A DNA stretch of 64,000 nt, from positions 558,001 to 622,000 of the forward strand of contig JAOCPU010000005.1 of NCBI GenBank assembly GCA_035772785.1, given 5' to 3'. The DNA comes from Phlebiopsis flavidoalba (lineage: Eukaryota > Basidiomycota > Agaricomycetes > Polyporales > Phanerochaetaceae). Position numbers and translations under genes: made by a program. Under the pieces are notes generated by a model, which worked only from the letters and a program-made list of their open reading frames with translations, did no database searches and was not told the DNA's origin. Positions 23,902-36,780 of the stretch are shown here, piece by piece (within the stretch, counting starts at the first letter, position 1; each line of letters starts with the position of its first letter).

Positions 23902-26900
23902 CTACCGAACCCCTGTCACTGGTAGGGGAGTTCGTCTGCGACCGAGTACGCAGTACAGCCTAGCAAACGGAGCTACGGCAGGGGGGTGCAGTGGCCCCGA
24001 CCGGCAGTCGCGTTCGCTGCAGTCTTCCTGATCTTTGCAGGTCGCCCCACCCACCACGAGTGTCGTCGCCGTCGTCAGGGACGGCTCAGGCGCACTCTGC
24101 TTTGAGCTCGCCTCAGGTGCTGGCTCCGCGGGAACTTTGGGGTTCATAGGCTTCGTTGACCATCTTGATTTGGGACGGTATCATCCCCTCTTCACGATAA
24201 TCGTGAGATCCTTGCCTTTCCTTAGGTCCGCCGAGATGTCCCGAAACAGGAGAAGGATCTTGTCAGTACAAAGTTCTCTGCGAACGGTGAAGGGTACGAC
24301 GTCGGTGTCCAGGACGAGCTTCGACCTCTGCTTCCTCGTACGATGTAATCAAGAGGTTCCGAAACACGTTGAGAGAAATTCGCAACTGTTCGTGACCTGT
24401 GGTAGAAGATTCTCCAGTGGTGTCAGGAAGTAAAAGTCAGTCGCTGTTTGCGCCCAACTAGCTGTCCATAAGCGTTCCGTGTCTGAAGGAGGGATTGCAG
24501 AAGAGTTTGCAGCAAAAATACCCGTGCTGTTCGATGCGGGCGTCCATTCTTATTGCGTCAGCTTTGTGTTCTTTCCCTGAGGTACTCGCCGAACATAGTA
24601 GGACCCAGGAGAGTATAACCCAGGAAGGACTGGATTCCAGATCGTGAAAGGAGGGTTGTTTCGGAATAGGGGGATTCGACTTCTTCCGGCTCGGGCCTCG
24701 CGCATCTTGCCGAATTTTCCGACCGATGCGAGCTTGAAGCTCCCGAATTCCGGGCCCTTCGTGGTCCGATTGCCTGCGCGACCTTTGCCATCCGCAGCAA
24801 AAGAAATGAGATGCTGCCTGGCACAATATCGGCTAGGCGTTACGTTCCTGATGCGGGGGATTGGGAGTCCTTCGCCTTGAGGGAGGTTAGCGAGATACAG
24901 ATAAATGCAGCAGTCAACGTCCGGGGACCCCCATTTTGACAGAAACAGTGTTCCTAGAGGGCGCGACCACGGACCCCATCAGTATCTAATCAGTGCAAAG
25001 AATGAGCCAAACGCTCCCCTCACTGTCCGCGACACCTGGTTGGGTCGCTGCGTTCTCCGACCTCTCACGCCACCCCCATACTCGACATCCCCCCACGTGA
25101 TCCTTCCGCACAGCTGACTCGTTGACGACGAGATATTTCCGATAATGATGTCTCGGTCGAAATCGGCGCCGCCCTTTATGTAAGCATGTAAGCCTCGAAA
25201 TTTGGTGAGTAAGTACTGTACATATCAAAGTGCCAGTACGAACCCATCACGGACGTCACAGAGGACGAGAAGACTTCAGCGAGAGAGAGGTCAGCTACCG
25301 TCAGTCTCTTCCCGACCTTTGTGAAGATAATTCCCGTTGATGAGACCGTAGGAACCATACTCGAGCTGGGTCTCGGGTTCCTCTTAGGGTGCAGTGAGTG
25401 CCCCCCCCCCCCCCCCCCCCCCCCACAGTTTACAGGGTTGTTGGCCGACAACCTTTTTGCGACAGCGGTGTGGAGTGGACCTTGACTGTCCACACTGTTC
25501 GGGGAGACTTTATTCAGGAGCTCTTGAGCCGATTTATTGCCCAGTGAATGAGTGTCATCTTGTCGACCCTCAGACAAAATGCCGCACAACGTCGCCCCCA
25601 CGTGAGAGCTTTTTTTTCATGAAGTACCTGTCGACGAGCTGCGGGAAGTATCCTCCATTCTTGACTGCAGTACCACCAGCTCGGCCATTCGAGATTATCT
25701 TTTGCAGAATTTTCCCCCTCCGAGAGCGCAAAACGGCTGTCGTCAACCCAGGCACCACGCACCTTCAGGTGACAAGTGCAGCCCGAGCGGGTGTTCTCTT
25801 CTCCTTCCGCAGGATGGATAGTCTTCTCCTCAACCTCCCAAACACGAGTTCCTCGTCCTGAACACCGCAGAGCTTCAGCCACCGCAGGATCGTCCAGCAT
25901 TTGAAAATCACGTTTCAACCGATGGGTGCGGTACGTTTTAAAATCCTTGAGGTCGATGTCGTAGCGAACAGGCGCTCGCGGGTTCCACTGAGGGGACTTG
26001 GCGCATCGTGAGGTCCCATCCCAGTTGGTAGGGATTAGCGAAGACCAGTCGGCAGGAAAAACTGGAGCGAAAAAACGTTCGTGGTTGCTGATTTGAGGGT
26101 TAGTTGGGGTTGACCCAACCGCAGTATAACCATTGACCTCACCTCATGGATGTTCAAAGGCCCACGAAACGAAAACATCGGATCGACTTGGCTACATACC
26201 AGATTCGCATTGACCAGCCCTCAATTGTGAACCGCGCCTCAGGTAAACCTCCGTCTGGGGTCATCGCGCAAAAATGTGGATGCACGACCATATAAGCTTC
26301 GCATAGTCCTGTGGGAGTGGATTGTCAACGCTCGTTGCCGCGCAACGTGCGCATGCATCGGACGACTCACGGTACTCACGTCACGCTCATTGCTGGAGTT
26401 TTTAAACCTCTTGAACTCTCCAGGCACCACCGCCACCTCGATCCATTGCGCTTGCTGTAGCCGCCAGCCGCGTGGCGAGTCTTCCGAAAAACGCAATCCG
26501 GCTTCGAGCTATTGCCTCGCGTGGTTGAGGACGGGACACCAGTAGGGTTACACTCGAAGATCAATGATTCTTTTAGATTCTGGATCCCGCTGGCTCCTCG
26601 ACAATACGCTCGACGATTCTGGGGAGCCTAGCAAAGACCTCGTCTTCTTTGATGGGCCTATGAAATCCGACGGCTCGCTGAAGCCCTTCCACCTTTTGCT
26701 CACAGGGGTCGAGTGGCTCTGACGCTCATTCCCTTGAAGACTTTTTGAGGGATCGTTGCAATGCTGACGCCGCTTTGGGAACTGAGGTAGCGGAGGAAGA
26801 AGGCCACCGTCCTCGAAGAAGGCAGTGCTCCGCTGGTAGCTGTACGGCACCTCCTCCTGCAAGTCTTGAAGGAGAAGGTCACACGATGGTCGCTCGGCGT

Positions 26901-27016
26901 TTGAGGTCGGTTTGGCAGTATTGATATGCTTTTTTACGATAGGAGTATTAGAAAGGACGGAAGTAGATGGTTCGGTTGAGCCGTACGGGTGTCTTAGCCT
27001 GGAAGGGTAACGACAT
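23902..27016 (-). pseudogene. FunK1-E: decayed fungal-type protein kinase
   Basis: The order of FunK1 blocks is retained but badly eroded. The start at 27016 reads MSLPFQAKTPVRLN and hits a stop after about 22 codons. FEDGGLLPPLPQFPK (about 26780-26825), KRWKGFSEPSDFIG (about 26655-26700) and MIFECNPTGVPSSTTRGNSS (about 26505-26564) are clear. GRGTRVWEVEEKTI lies about 25810-25860. The expected Lys strand reads LKVRGAWVDD, so the LVLKD lysine is lost. IIFTKVGKRLTVADLSLAEV is present (about 25285-25350), but the catalytic loop has degraded to DRDIIIGNIS (about 25130-25165) with the preceding His lost. The FRNNPLHD segment is scrambled. A run of 24 C (G on the coding strand) interrupts the linker. 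Loss of catalytic residues supports a true pseudogene. Confidence 0.75.
25401..25424. repeat. Homopolymer of 24 C inside FunK1-E
   Basis: An uninterrupted C24 tract, G24 on the coding strand, lies in the linker before the KVHHRII-type block. The equivalent place in FunK1-C has no G run. Confidence 0.9.
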
Positions 27017-27510
27017 GGCGTAGAACGTTGGGGAGTTCTTCCCCACCCGCCCCCCCCGTCGATTGCATGTCTGTTTAATGCTCGAGGTTGATTCGTACAC
27101 GTGGCTCAAATGATGGGTGGCCAATGTGTTCCAGGCTGCGACGTAAGGTCGGATGGGAGGAGAGAGGTTCGGCTCATGTTATGAGAACAGATGGGATGAG
27201 GGCAAGATGAGACACACCTTCCTAATGCGGAATTGACACTTTACGAGAACGCGTGGATCGGCGTGATGGCACACGACGCCACGATCAGCCCAGATGCGTG
27301 CGAACCTCCTCCCATAGCGAGTCATTGGCGCCCTAGGTGGCCGAAAGACTTGCCTAATTGCGTTCAAGTCAGGTTCAAGTTCTCCAGTTTGAAGTCCCGC
27401 CGGACGCGAAATCAACCTGCCCTCGTCTCATACACGCGACGTTTCCCATGGTCTCGCCCTTGCGGTGACTATAACTTGTCCGATTATCACAACCACAGCT
27501 TGATGCGCGC
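27017..27510. repeat. FunK1 upstream module, copy 3 (upstream of FunK1-E)
   Basis: Shares GTGCGAACCTCCTCCCATAG (near 27297) with the region upstream of FunK1-C. TTGCCTAATTGCGTTCAAGT (near 27350) and CTCCAGTTTGAAGTCCCGCC are also shared. It has a short local duplication of TTCAAGT. Confidence 0.65.
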
Positions 27511-30500
27511 ACCAAACGTTAAAATTTGACTCCGCAATTAGTTCGTCCTCTCAGAAACTAACGTCGAATCTTACTTGATAATACTTGAGCTATATGTGTA
27601 GCACGGACATAACCTACTGTAAAGTTGCCAGCTAAAGTTCCTTGCATGTATCAGAATGGTTGACACCATGACATTGATGATGGTCCGCCATCGTTCAACA
27701 CGCAACCTGAAAACCTCCCGCAGGCGCTAGCACCCTGAACAACAGGAACACGGATAACGATAAAGCGATTCAGTTTCATACGTTAGCTTTTTCTTTTTTT
27801 TCGAACAGTTCCCGGAGGTAGTATAGCTTCTAAGGATTTATAGAATTCTAGAGCTGTCCTTGTACTAAAAATTCACGCAAGCCGAATGTTTTACGAACTA
27901 GAGGCGGTCCGTCGCACGAAGCGACCACCCGAAGCCGATCACAGCTGAAATCTGTGTAAAGAAGGTGTCCCGTCCCCCCACTGAACATTTCTAGACACAC
28001 AACCCCTACTGTGCCGAATATTTTGACGAGATGTGAGACAAGATTATTTACTACGCACTACCACACCTACACACGATCACTAGATACAAATGATAGACGC
28101 AACAACATATGACACATACAAATAATTCGTTGAGCCCAGAGGCTGACGGATGGCTACATGGCGATCGCTCAGGCCATAGATTGTGCTAGAAACCTGAAAG
28201 GCGGTTGACATTTATTCCTATGCTTCAGCACACAGAGAAAACGCTGGAACGGCACAATTAGTGATGTGGATCGCAACGGTTGTGGAACATGGCGGTGCTG
28301 GTCACCGATAGCACGCGCTCCACCGAAAGTCTCAGCCAATCGTGTGTAATGATACCAATCGTCCCGCAGGAAGCGTTGGAGAGCGAAGAGGTAGGAAGAC
28401 ACCCCCTCGTGACTACGGTAGTGGATGGAATTAGCTTGTGTTGGCCAGCATTTGAGAGAGTAGCATGCGAGGCGATAGTAGCGGAGTAAGGCAAAAGTTC
28501 CGAGTCTACAGTCTTCACCACAAAGCTTGGAGCTGGTTCTGAGGAGACGCTGTCGAAGCGCCATTACACCCGGGGTTTGGCCCCATCCGTCTCGTGGAAA
28601 AAAAAGAAGCCCAGCCTGTCAGCATGCCGACCCCAAATTTACGGATTCCGTTGTGGAAAGACCTGGGACAGGAGATCCTGTGGACGAAGTCGGACAGTAG
28701 CGCGGAGTGGCAGAGTCGGTTGTTCTAGGGTTGCATAGCCTCGTCAGATAGTCTTTACTCCTTCTACTTCAGGGCGCTTGCGGTTGCGTCGTGACAGGTT
28801 CCAAAAAACATGACTGGATCCGAAATCGAATGTCCAGCTGCAAGTTCCTCCGCAGGTGCTCAACCGTGGGATTGACGCTGTCAGAAGTGTCAGGTTAGAT
28901 CGCCTATAGATTCAGTTGTAGAGAATGTGCACGTAAGGCCGTCCACGACTTGCAGTAGAGGTGTTTGTGTTCCCAAGACGCGTGCGCATACTCAATGGTG
29001 GATGGCCGGTGCTAGGGATCTCAGAGAGCGGACGTAAATCTGGTAGTAGACACGTCAGAGGATTGAATCACTCCACGTATAGGGCTCGTAGACTCACAGC
29101 TTGTTTTCAGCAGGCCGTGGTGCATTCGAGTTTGCGCATGAGTATTGTCGCGCTGCTGGGGATTCGGTGTCGTCGCGACATGCTGTAATAACAGATTTCC
29201 CAGATTAGTGAGTTCGCTTGATTGAAACACGCGCGGATCGTGTAGCACCGGCGCACGGCTCATGGTATGTGCAGTAAACGGACGTGAGCCTCGTACTGTT
29301 GCGCACATACCGTTGAAAGTGGCCAATTTCCCCGTGGCTTGTCGACTGTAGCTGATCGACATGTATAGGCTCAAGATCAATAGGTCCAGAACGGTCCCGT
29401 GGGCTTCATGCCCGGAGGGAATGCAATATTCCCGGCCTAGGCCTCTTTCGCTGCAGCTCGGCCTCGGCCCCTACCACCCTTGCATCGTACCAGGCCGTAT
29501 TCGACCTGCCGCCCTTTACGCTTAGCATTGCACCTTGGTTGCTCTGTCGATGCTTGCGACCCACTTCTCCGCGTCGGCCGGGAGACTTGCGGAAACACAA
29601 GCAGTTTTCGTTGCGAGTTTTTCGAGGCGCGTGTTCATGGCCTCGTCCAGGAGACCTGCAGCAATACGAGCGGCTTTCTCTTGATTTCACTCTGACGCGC
29701 CTGTTCGTTCCAGGACTTTCTTTCGTCTTTAGAGATTGAGCATTCCAACGTTCATCCAACGATATTCTTGAAGGATATTTCCGTCGTCTGCTTGCGTGCC
29801 CTTCATCTCTTCAGCAATCTTTTTGTAAGACTGCAAGTGGTAAGACGTTCAAGTTACACCCCTTCGGCATCCTGTACCCGCTTCACAGGTTCAGTGTTGA
29901 CCAGAGCTGGAAGGCTTCGTCAAAATCCTGTGTTTCAGTATTGACGTCTGCAACATGCTACCTACGTGAGATCGAGAAGTGGTGTTGACTGCGAGCCCGA
30001 GTCGCGGCTTATTCTGAGGGGGAATCGTGGGCCGACTCGGCGTTGGAGGTTGCCATGGACAAGGATAGCAACGAGAAGGCGATTTTCAGCAGCGGGCAGG
30101 GTAATCAGATAGGTAGGTACGACCCACTTTATGCGGTGGCGCTCGATACTTCATGTTCAGCCAGTTCTTTTACATCAACTTGTTCATGATATAGGCCCCA
30201 CGGTTTTCTTCGGATGGCGAGAGGGTCTACTCGTGGGATCCATATTTACGTAATAGAAATGACGAATAGGAAAGTAGATAGATTAGGGCTTTAGCGGTGG
30301 AAGTTGGAGCGGAGAACTGTGCGAAGTGATGGTGACCACGTTGGAGTTAGGAGGAAAGGTCGCGTCGAGGAAGTTGGGACCTGGATTGAGTGATATACCG
30401 GGGCGCTTAGGATATTGGATCAGCGGAAGTCAAATACCGCATCGCAGCAAGAGAAACCCCAAGTGTATCTTGGTTGGCTGTTAGTCCAATGTTAGTCTAT

Positions 30501-32600
30501 CGCGAGGGGGGGGGAGTCATAGATTAACAGACATAAAAGACTTGATCATCGGAACTCACGCAAATGTAGACCGGACCCGGGGTTTTACGCTCGGTGAGTC
30601 TGGAACGCTGGAGTCCGCGCACGACGTGCGTGTCGGCACAGCGTAGACAACATCAGCATACGTCAGCACCCTGCTGGTGTAATGTGGGAATTTATTGTTC
30701 ACCGTCCAGAACTACACACAACGAGATGCACGAGTGACGGAACACGTGGAGGCCAAACCATCAGGCAGCGACCAGGTGCAACAAGTCACACATGACTATT
30801 TAGCCCGACGCTTCTGTGTGTGTCTAAACGGCTCATATTATTGTCTTGCGGCTAATGAAGATCTCGACAAGGATGTATGTATAGCAGTGTATTCGAGTGG
30901 GACCGGCTCGCCTGTATGTTCAGGTCGGAGCGTTGCCGGGGGATAGTCCTTGATCGCGTTGCTACTAAACGAGGATGAGGTGAGTCACTCGAGAGTTTCC
31001 TCAGAGTCGTGGGTTACTTACGCTTCGGACCTCCCAGACTTCGCTTCGCTACTCTTCGTCATCCGCCTTCTTGCCCACCACTCCGCTCTCCGTCGTTTTT
31101 TTATCCATGCTATCGTACTTTTCTTTCAGGTGCATGGATTTGTGCTAGAGATCATGCAGTACGTTGAAGTCTTCGAGCTTATTCTGGCACTTCCGCCATC
31201 TGTCCGTCCTTTACAGGGACTTCATCCTGGGAAGCAATCACTGGAACGTGGAAAGTCGAATCCGCGCTTTTGCATCGTTGTAACGCCGTACGCACCATGT
31301 GCATAACAAGAAGTCATCGAAGGTGAACTTCACGCATCCTGGAAATACTTCAGGGGTAGGTGTGAAACCTTTCGTGCAGGTACGCCTCCTGTCCTGCTTC
31401 ACCGCGGTTTCACGAAGTCCAGCGAAGTGACATGAATGCATGACGTTGGGTTTGCACCTTGGAGCGCCTAAGCGTTAGCGGCCGCACGTAATTATTTTAG
31501 TCTGAGGATAGTAAATAATCACCATAAGCGTAGCTAGTGATTGCGTCGGACAAGTCCTAACGGAAAGTGCGTCTATCCAAGCTTCGTGGCGTTTTCGATA
31601 ACCCCTTGTATCACAGTCATCATCGCGGCTTCACTGTCCACCCCTCAGATGACAAGTTCTGGAGATGCTCCCGCAATGTTTTCCTCGAATCCGCCCAAAT
31701 ATTGTGCAGCATGAATTTAAGGCGTAAGATACAGCAGAATGAAGGCGGGGCTCGAACGTATGTTATTTGTAGCAGAAAGACATTTTCACGCCGGGGTCAA
31801 ACCGGTGCACATTTTCGAGGATCAACGTGTAACTGCAAGTTTGGATGATGGGATAGCATACTACAGCATCCCGAGCTAGCCAGCAAGGAGATATTTGTTT
31901 TTACAATCATCCGAAGCCTTCAAACAAGTATCGGCCGTCATGCGGCCAGAACCGCAATCTCCTACAACTACGTATTGCAGATACACTCGTGCCGGCAGGT
32001 GCGTCACGCCTGGTAGAACATGCTGCCGTTGCCGCAGATGCAAGTACTGGAGCGGCGGTGGGGATCCAGAGTGTGCTTCCAATACGTGGCGAGCAGAGTT
32101 GCGCTCATTCACTCCCTCTTCATTTCCACAGAGCCGTCCCTCGAGCGTTTCTGCCTGTACCCTCTTTCCGATAGTTCGCCCGCTCCATCACATTCCTCGT
32201 GGTTGACATCCCCCGGTCGGCCTGCCTGAAGTCATAACAACGTCCTCCTGCGTGCCGATCATTCCTGCAGGTCCTGCTGCTTTCAAGACTCCTGACCCGA
32301 TATCCATCACTGCCAAAGAGCATCGGATATATCGGTTGATTATCAGATACCCCCACGTGTGCGAAGCGGTCAAAGGGTGGCAGTTAGCGTCGTCGCCGGG
32401 GAGCAATTCAAAGTGCGCCTCGAGCCTCGCTGTACGCACCCACCAGCGAGCTTGACGGAACGTGTCGAGATGCTGCGCCGCGACGCGGACCCTGCGGCAA
32501 GAGCGCATCGAGGGACATCGACAAAGTCGGTCCCAGGCAGCTGCGGATCCCCTTGGGCTCGTATATCGAACAGCAGCATCGAAGTATAGGCTTTCTTCAT
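27511..32600. other. Gene-poor stretch
   Basis: About 5 kb in which I recognise no intact gene. Open frames are short and lack family motifs. One interval (29440-29830, minus) looks protein-like and is listed separately. A weak EVWEVRS-like string on the minus strand near 31.02-31.05 kb resembles the FunK1 GTRVWEVRE motif but is too short to call. Confidence 0.35.
29440..29830 (-). pseudogene. Unrecognised protein-like relic
   Basis: Reading the minus strand gives helical, charged peptide: SYKKIAEEMKGTQADDGNIL, then KAARIAAGLLDEAMNTRLEK, then LPADAEKWVASIDRATK. Stop codons and frame changes break it. Composition is protein-like rather than random, but I do not recognise the family. It may be the remains of a gene or a transposon-encoded protein. 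Confidence 0.25.
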
Positions 32601-32639
32601 GGCGGTCCCAGAGGTTGGCAGCTTTTGGGTAGATTCTCT

Positions 32640-33700
32640 TGACAGAGTGCTGCATTCCTTCGACTGTTCCGGGGACATGAAGAAAGCTCGTTCCCTAGAG
32701 TGCCGGTTCAGCACGACAAGCTCGTCCCTGCGATGGGGGGGGGCGTGGCGGCGATGAAAATGGTACAACTCGTTTCGTAATCCCTAGCTTCAGGTGCTGT
32801 CGCTGATTCAACGTACTCAACATCAGGTGATTTTCCCGACGTTATTCGGAACAACCAATGATATTACCATACGCTTATATCTCTATTGGACCCCATCCGC
32901 ACGTTGATGCAGCCATGCGCCGCCAGGACTCCGTGAGCATCTAATCGCTTTCAAGCGCCTAGCATTCGGCATAGACAAACTAAGAAATTTGCGAGCTGGA
33001 ACCTATTATGACATATCGCAAAGGCGATGCAAAAAGAATTTCAGAGAGTGCTGCTCAGCCTCCGTCAGTCCTCCTCCCGACGTTCCTTGAAGACAACACG
33101 GTGTGGTGAAGCCTTCAGAGCACTGTTGGACACGGATCGTCCGTCTGAGCCTTAGCATGTGTGGGTGCAATGGCGCCGCGATCACCCGCCCAGTCCTCGT
33201 GGACCACCTTCCTAAAAATCCGTCAGGAAGGGGCGCCCCTCTTGGACCCAACATATTCTCCGTCAAGCTTTCTTCAGGCCTAACCCGCGGTGAGTCGTGA
33301 GCGTATCGTCCCGTCTGGCCTTCATGAACAATCCCCCCATCCCCCCGACCGCGAGGGCCTTGACAAAATACCGGTCCAAGACGGCGTACAATGGATACCG
33401 GGTTCCCCGCCGGTGGTCCCATCGGCGCGTGCTAGTCACTCGTCGCACTATCTCCCGAATCACTATCCCCTTGCTCGGTCCATAGCGAACACACGTCGTA
33501 CCCGGGCGCGGTGGGTACCTGCAACGCCAGGAACAGCCCCGAACGTAGGGGCCCGACACACACGTGCTTCGCCCCTCAGCTCCCGCGCACAGCGAACGCA
33601 CACACGACACGCGGTTTTCCCCCTGCCCGAGCAGGCGACTGGTTGCACTGACGTCCGCGAGCATTAGACGAGCGTCGTGTGCGGCTACTTTTTCTCGCCG
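32640..33700 (-). pseudogene. FunK1 relic 1
   Basis: Eroded FunK1 blocks in the right order on the minus strand. FMKARRDDTLT (about 33290-33330) resembles the KGRRDDTFT linker. HHTVLSSRNVGRRTDGG with ALSEILFAS (about 33030-33115) resembles KVHHRIIF-EVGKRLTEL-SLAEVF. NRDISV (about 32880-32900) resembles HRDISIGN, and a DVEY-like string and FMSPE-like string follow (about 32680-32840). No continuous frame survives. Confidence 0.5.
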
Positions 33701-35740
33701 ACGGCGATGTCGTACCGGGGCGCGGTTGCGCGCACGGGCCGTAGTTACCGTGTGATATCCGCGGTACCCGCCCCGAGCGGCGGGATAAAAACACGAGTCT
33801 AAAAGCGCAGTACGGAAGGCCACGCTCAGGCGTGTGAATAACGCGTGTACTACTACGGGCGGAGATGGGGTGTCCTGTGTACGCCGTGATGGTCAAGCTG
33901 GGATCTATCGGGTTGAGACGCATATGTAGAGGCAGTGATCGCTCGGAGTGACATAGAGTGGTGGAGACTGGCCGTGTGAACAAGCCTAGGAGACGGGTGT
34001 CCTCGCGCGGCTCGCGTGGCCAGAGGCCTGCAGGTGGTGCCAATGCCCGAGAAACGTAGGAATTTGTTGAACCCGATAGACGAACCGGCGGCGGACGTCG
34101 TGACCGTGACCATGATCTCGTTCATTCAAATGGTGTTATCATCTTCTCAAAACTCCTGACACCAGCGCAGCGGTCGTCCAAATACCCGTTACTGACGATT
34201 TCAGAAGCAAAATGGGGAACGCACCAGCCGCCACCTGCCCGTCTCACCCGTACTCTTGCAACTCTCCTATCACTGCAACACCATCGCCACTCAATCGCGT
34301 CGTATCCGTTCGCTGTGTCTGTAGAGCACAGCGTGACACAATCGGCTTTGCGCCGTCGTCACGAGCGGTATCGTAACGAGACACTGCGCGGGTTTGGCCT
34401 CGAACCGCACATTCGTGCGACCACCCGCCGCCTCTACGATACGCGTGATCATCCCGAGCAGAACGACAAGCGTCTCGCTCCCGGGCGTTTGGGTGTGTCC
34501 ACCGCCAGTCGTCGTCGAGGACGGTGTGTTCGTAGGGCCGGGAGACGTGCGAGGGTCGCAGAGGTCACGTCGACGTCGGGACACAGTTCTGGAAGCACAT
34601 CACTGTTGAGGAAAGGTGTCGGAGGTCGATGGACCTGGTGCAAAGAGGAGAATGTCGCGGGCCGCTGCAGAAGCTGGTGTACGTCGCGAGGTCTGTGCGG
34701 ATTAACTGGCTCGGCTGAGCGAGCGAGCGCGTTTGAGGCGGATGGGCATGTCGAGAGCGGATTAGCGTGATAGTATAACGTAAATGGTGTGTGGGGTTGT
34801 GTTTTTTTGAGGGCGGGGACGGGGGGTGGGTGCGAGTTGACAACCACTATATTTGTTGTTGGCGACCGGACCTCACAGTTTGCCGAAAACAAATTGATGG
34901 TCAGGAGACTGCTGAGAGTGGACTAAGCTTCAGTCATAAATTTCTGGAGGCGGTTTTTGGACCTATTACCTCCGTAGGGTAAGTGACGGATGTGTTGACT
35001 GACGTCGTTGTATGCGCGTCGTATGCGCGTCGCAGCAAGTCAGCGAGTCGGTAAGCTCAACTTTCAGACGAGAAAGGCGGCGAGGATTGGCTAGCTCATC
35101 GGGCCGCACATCCACCCAAAGTCTCGTAGAGCTATTCGAGACTATTAACCTGTGTAATCAGCGCATAGTTATGGGAGTCACTCAGCTTGGTGCGTATGAG
35201 TTCACGTTCAAGCGCAGGTTCAAGTTCTGGACCGTCCGATCCGCGCTGATGGCACTCGCGTTTGATGATGCAGATCAACGCCACGAAATGCGTTTAGCGC
35301 CAGAGGATTTTGCCCCGGCCGCTTTGGCTCACGCGCTCACACTTATCCTCCATCGCACTGCTACGTGCTTCACATAACTTCCTTTGCCTATCATGAATTA
35401 AGCAAAGTCGCAGCTGCTTAATGCAACAGCTTTACACGCTGAGGCATACCGAAAATTACATGGAATCGGCATGCACCCCTCAAAGTGCGTCCCCGCCTTC
35501 GGGTCGTTGTGATGTGAGCCTCGCCACGTCAAAGCGCGAACTGCTCAACGAACTCGTCACTGTTCGTTGGTTTTTTTCTTCGATTTATTTCATAAGGCTG
35601 GAAGCTCCAGCTATGACTACCCGAGATTTACCTATCCGCAAAGCGGGAGTCAATTTGTCGCACTTCAGATGTCTCCAAGAGACTATTCCGACCTTGCTTC
35701 CAGCCCCCCCCAACTAGCTGTTTTATTGACCCCACCGGCT
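33701..35740. other. GC-rich intergenic stretch
   Basis: No gene recognised. A minus-strand frame at about 34390-34500 (VVLLGMITRIVEAAGGRTNV) reads smoothly but is short and matches nothing I know. Confidence 0.3.
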
Positions 35741-36780
35741 GCTGCCCCCAAACCCCACCGTCGCATCGTATTCGGAAAGTTGCGACAACGAACTCCACGA
35801 CGAGTTAGCCTCTTTCTGTTAATCTATCTTTATCTTAGGCCATGGTTGTACATTGGTCGTCTCAATCTGGCTATCAGCCACCGTGAGTGTCCTAATAATT
35901 CTTCTAGACCCTAGCCTTGGTAGTCCTCCCATCGTATTCGCTGGTTCACCGAGACATCAGCATCGGCAATATCCTGGATCGTGGACGTTTATTCATGCTT
36001 TTTGATATTTCGAGTCAAACGCTAAACCACAATCTGCGGTGAAGGTGACGTCACACGCGAAAGTGAGTAGCCATGATCGCAAACGCAACAAGTACTGAGT
36101 CCGTGTACCCAGCTTAGCTCGTTTAGGGCACTCTGAACTTCATGTCACCAGAAGTCGACTTAGGGCAGTATCTCTGGTTAATCGAAGACCCAGACCGCGG
36201 GGACATGCCCTCTCGCGGACAAACTTGAAGGATGAAGAGCTCTGCCAACTAATGCGAACCACTGCTGAAACTGCCGCCTGCCGCACGTCCAACGCACCTA
36301 CAGGTGCTGTTCAGACATAGCCCCTTGCACGACCTGGATCCCTTCCCTCACACTGGGTCATCCTATGGTTGCTGCTCTACTCGGGGGCGAGTTCGACAGA
36401 AACGATGACTCGTCCATCACGGACGAAGATTGGAAAACTTGCATGACCCAGCAAAGCCAACTGCGCCGCACGACTCTTCCATGATCCATCACCTTCATGC
36501 GTTAGACAAATACGTCATGAAAACTCAAAAACTTTTCCCCTTCTCACATCTTCCAGCTCCGGCTCCTGCCCAAGGTCCGGACGATTCTCCAGTATTTTCG
36601 AAGACTTTTTTGCAGAATGCATCCTAGTCGTGTGATATCTCTCAAGGCCCGCAGTGCTAAGCTCTAACGCTCGACTTTGCTGTTGCAGACGGGCCTCATG
36701 CGCCCATCTACCCAGCTGCTTGTGGGCATAAGCGAATGTCTACTGGACGGACGTGGTCTGTTCGTCATCCCGGAGAAGGA
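35740..36780 (+). pseudogene. FunK1 relic 2 (FRHNPLHD subtype)
   Basis: Several FunK1 motifs are in order with stops between. KPHRRIVFGKLRQRTPRR lies about 35749-35803, an intron-like gap follows, then LVHRDISIGNILD (about 35942-35980), LNFMSPEVDLGQYLW (about 36133-36178), FRHSPLHDLDP (about 36312-36345), and LDFAVADGPHAPIYPAACG (about 36670-36726). The last motif matches LDFGVADGLHAPICRVLLG of FunK1-G, so the relic belongs to the G/H branch. The catalytic HRD is intact but the frame is broken many times and the DFE region is missing. Confidence 0.65.

Noticed and set aside
28169..28564. 131-codon minus-strand open frame
   Set aside because: No recognisable motif, and overlapping frames of similar length exist on both strands. 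Coding status is not supported.
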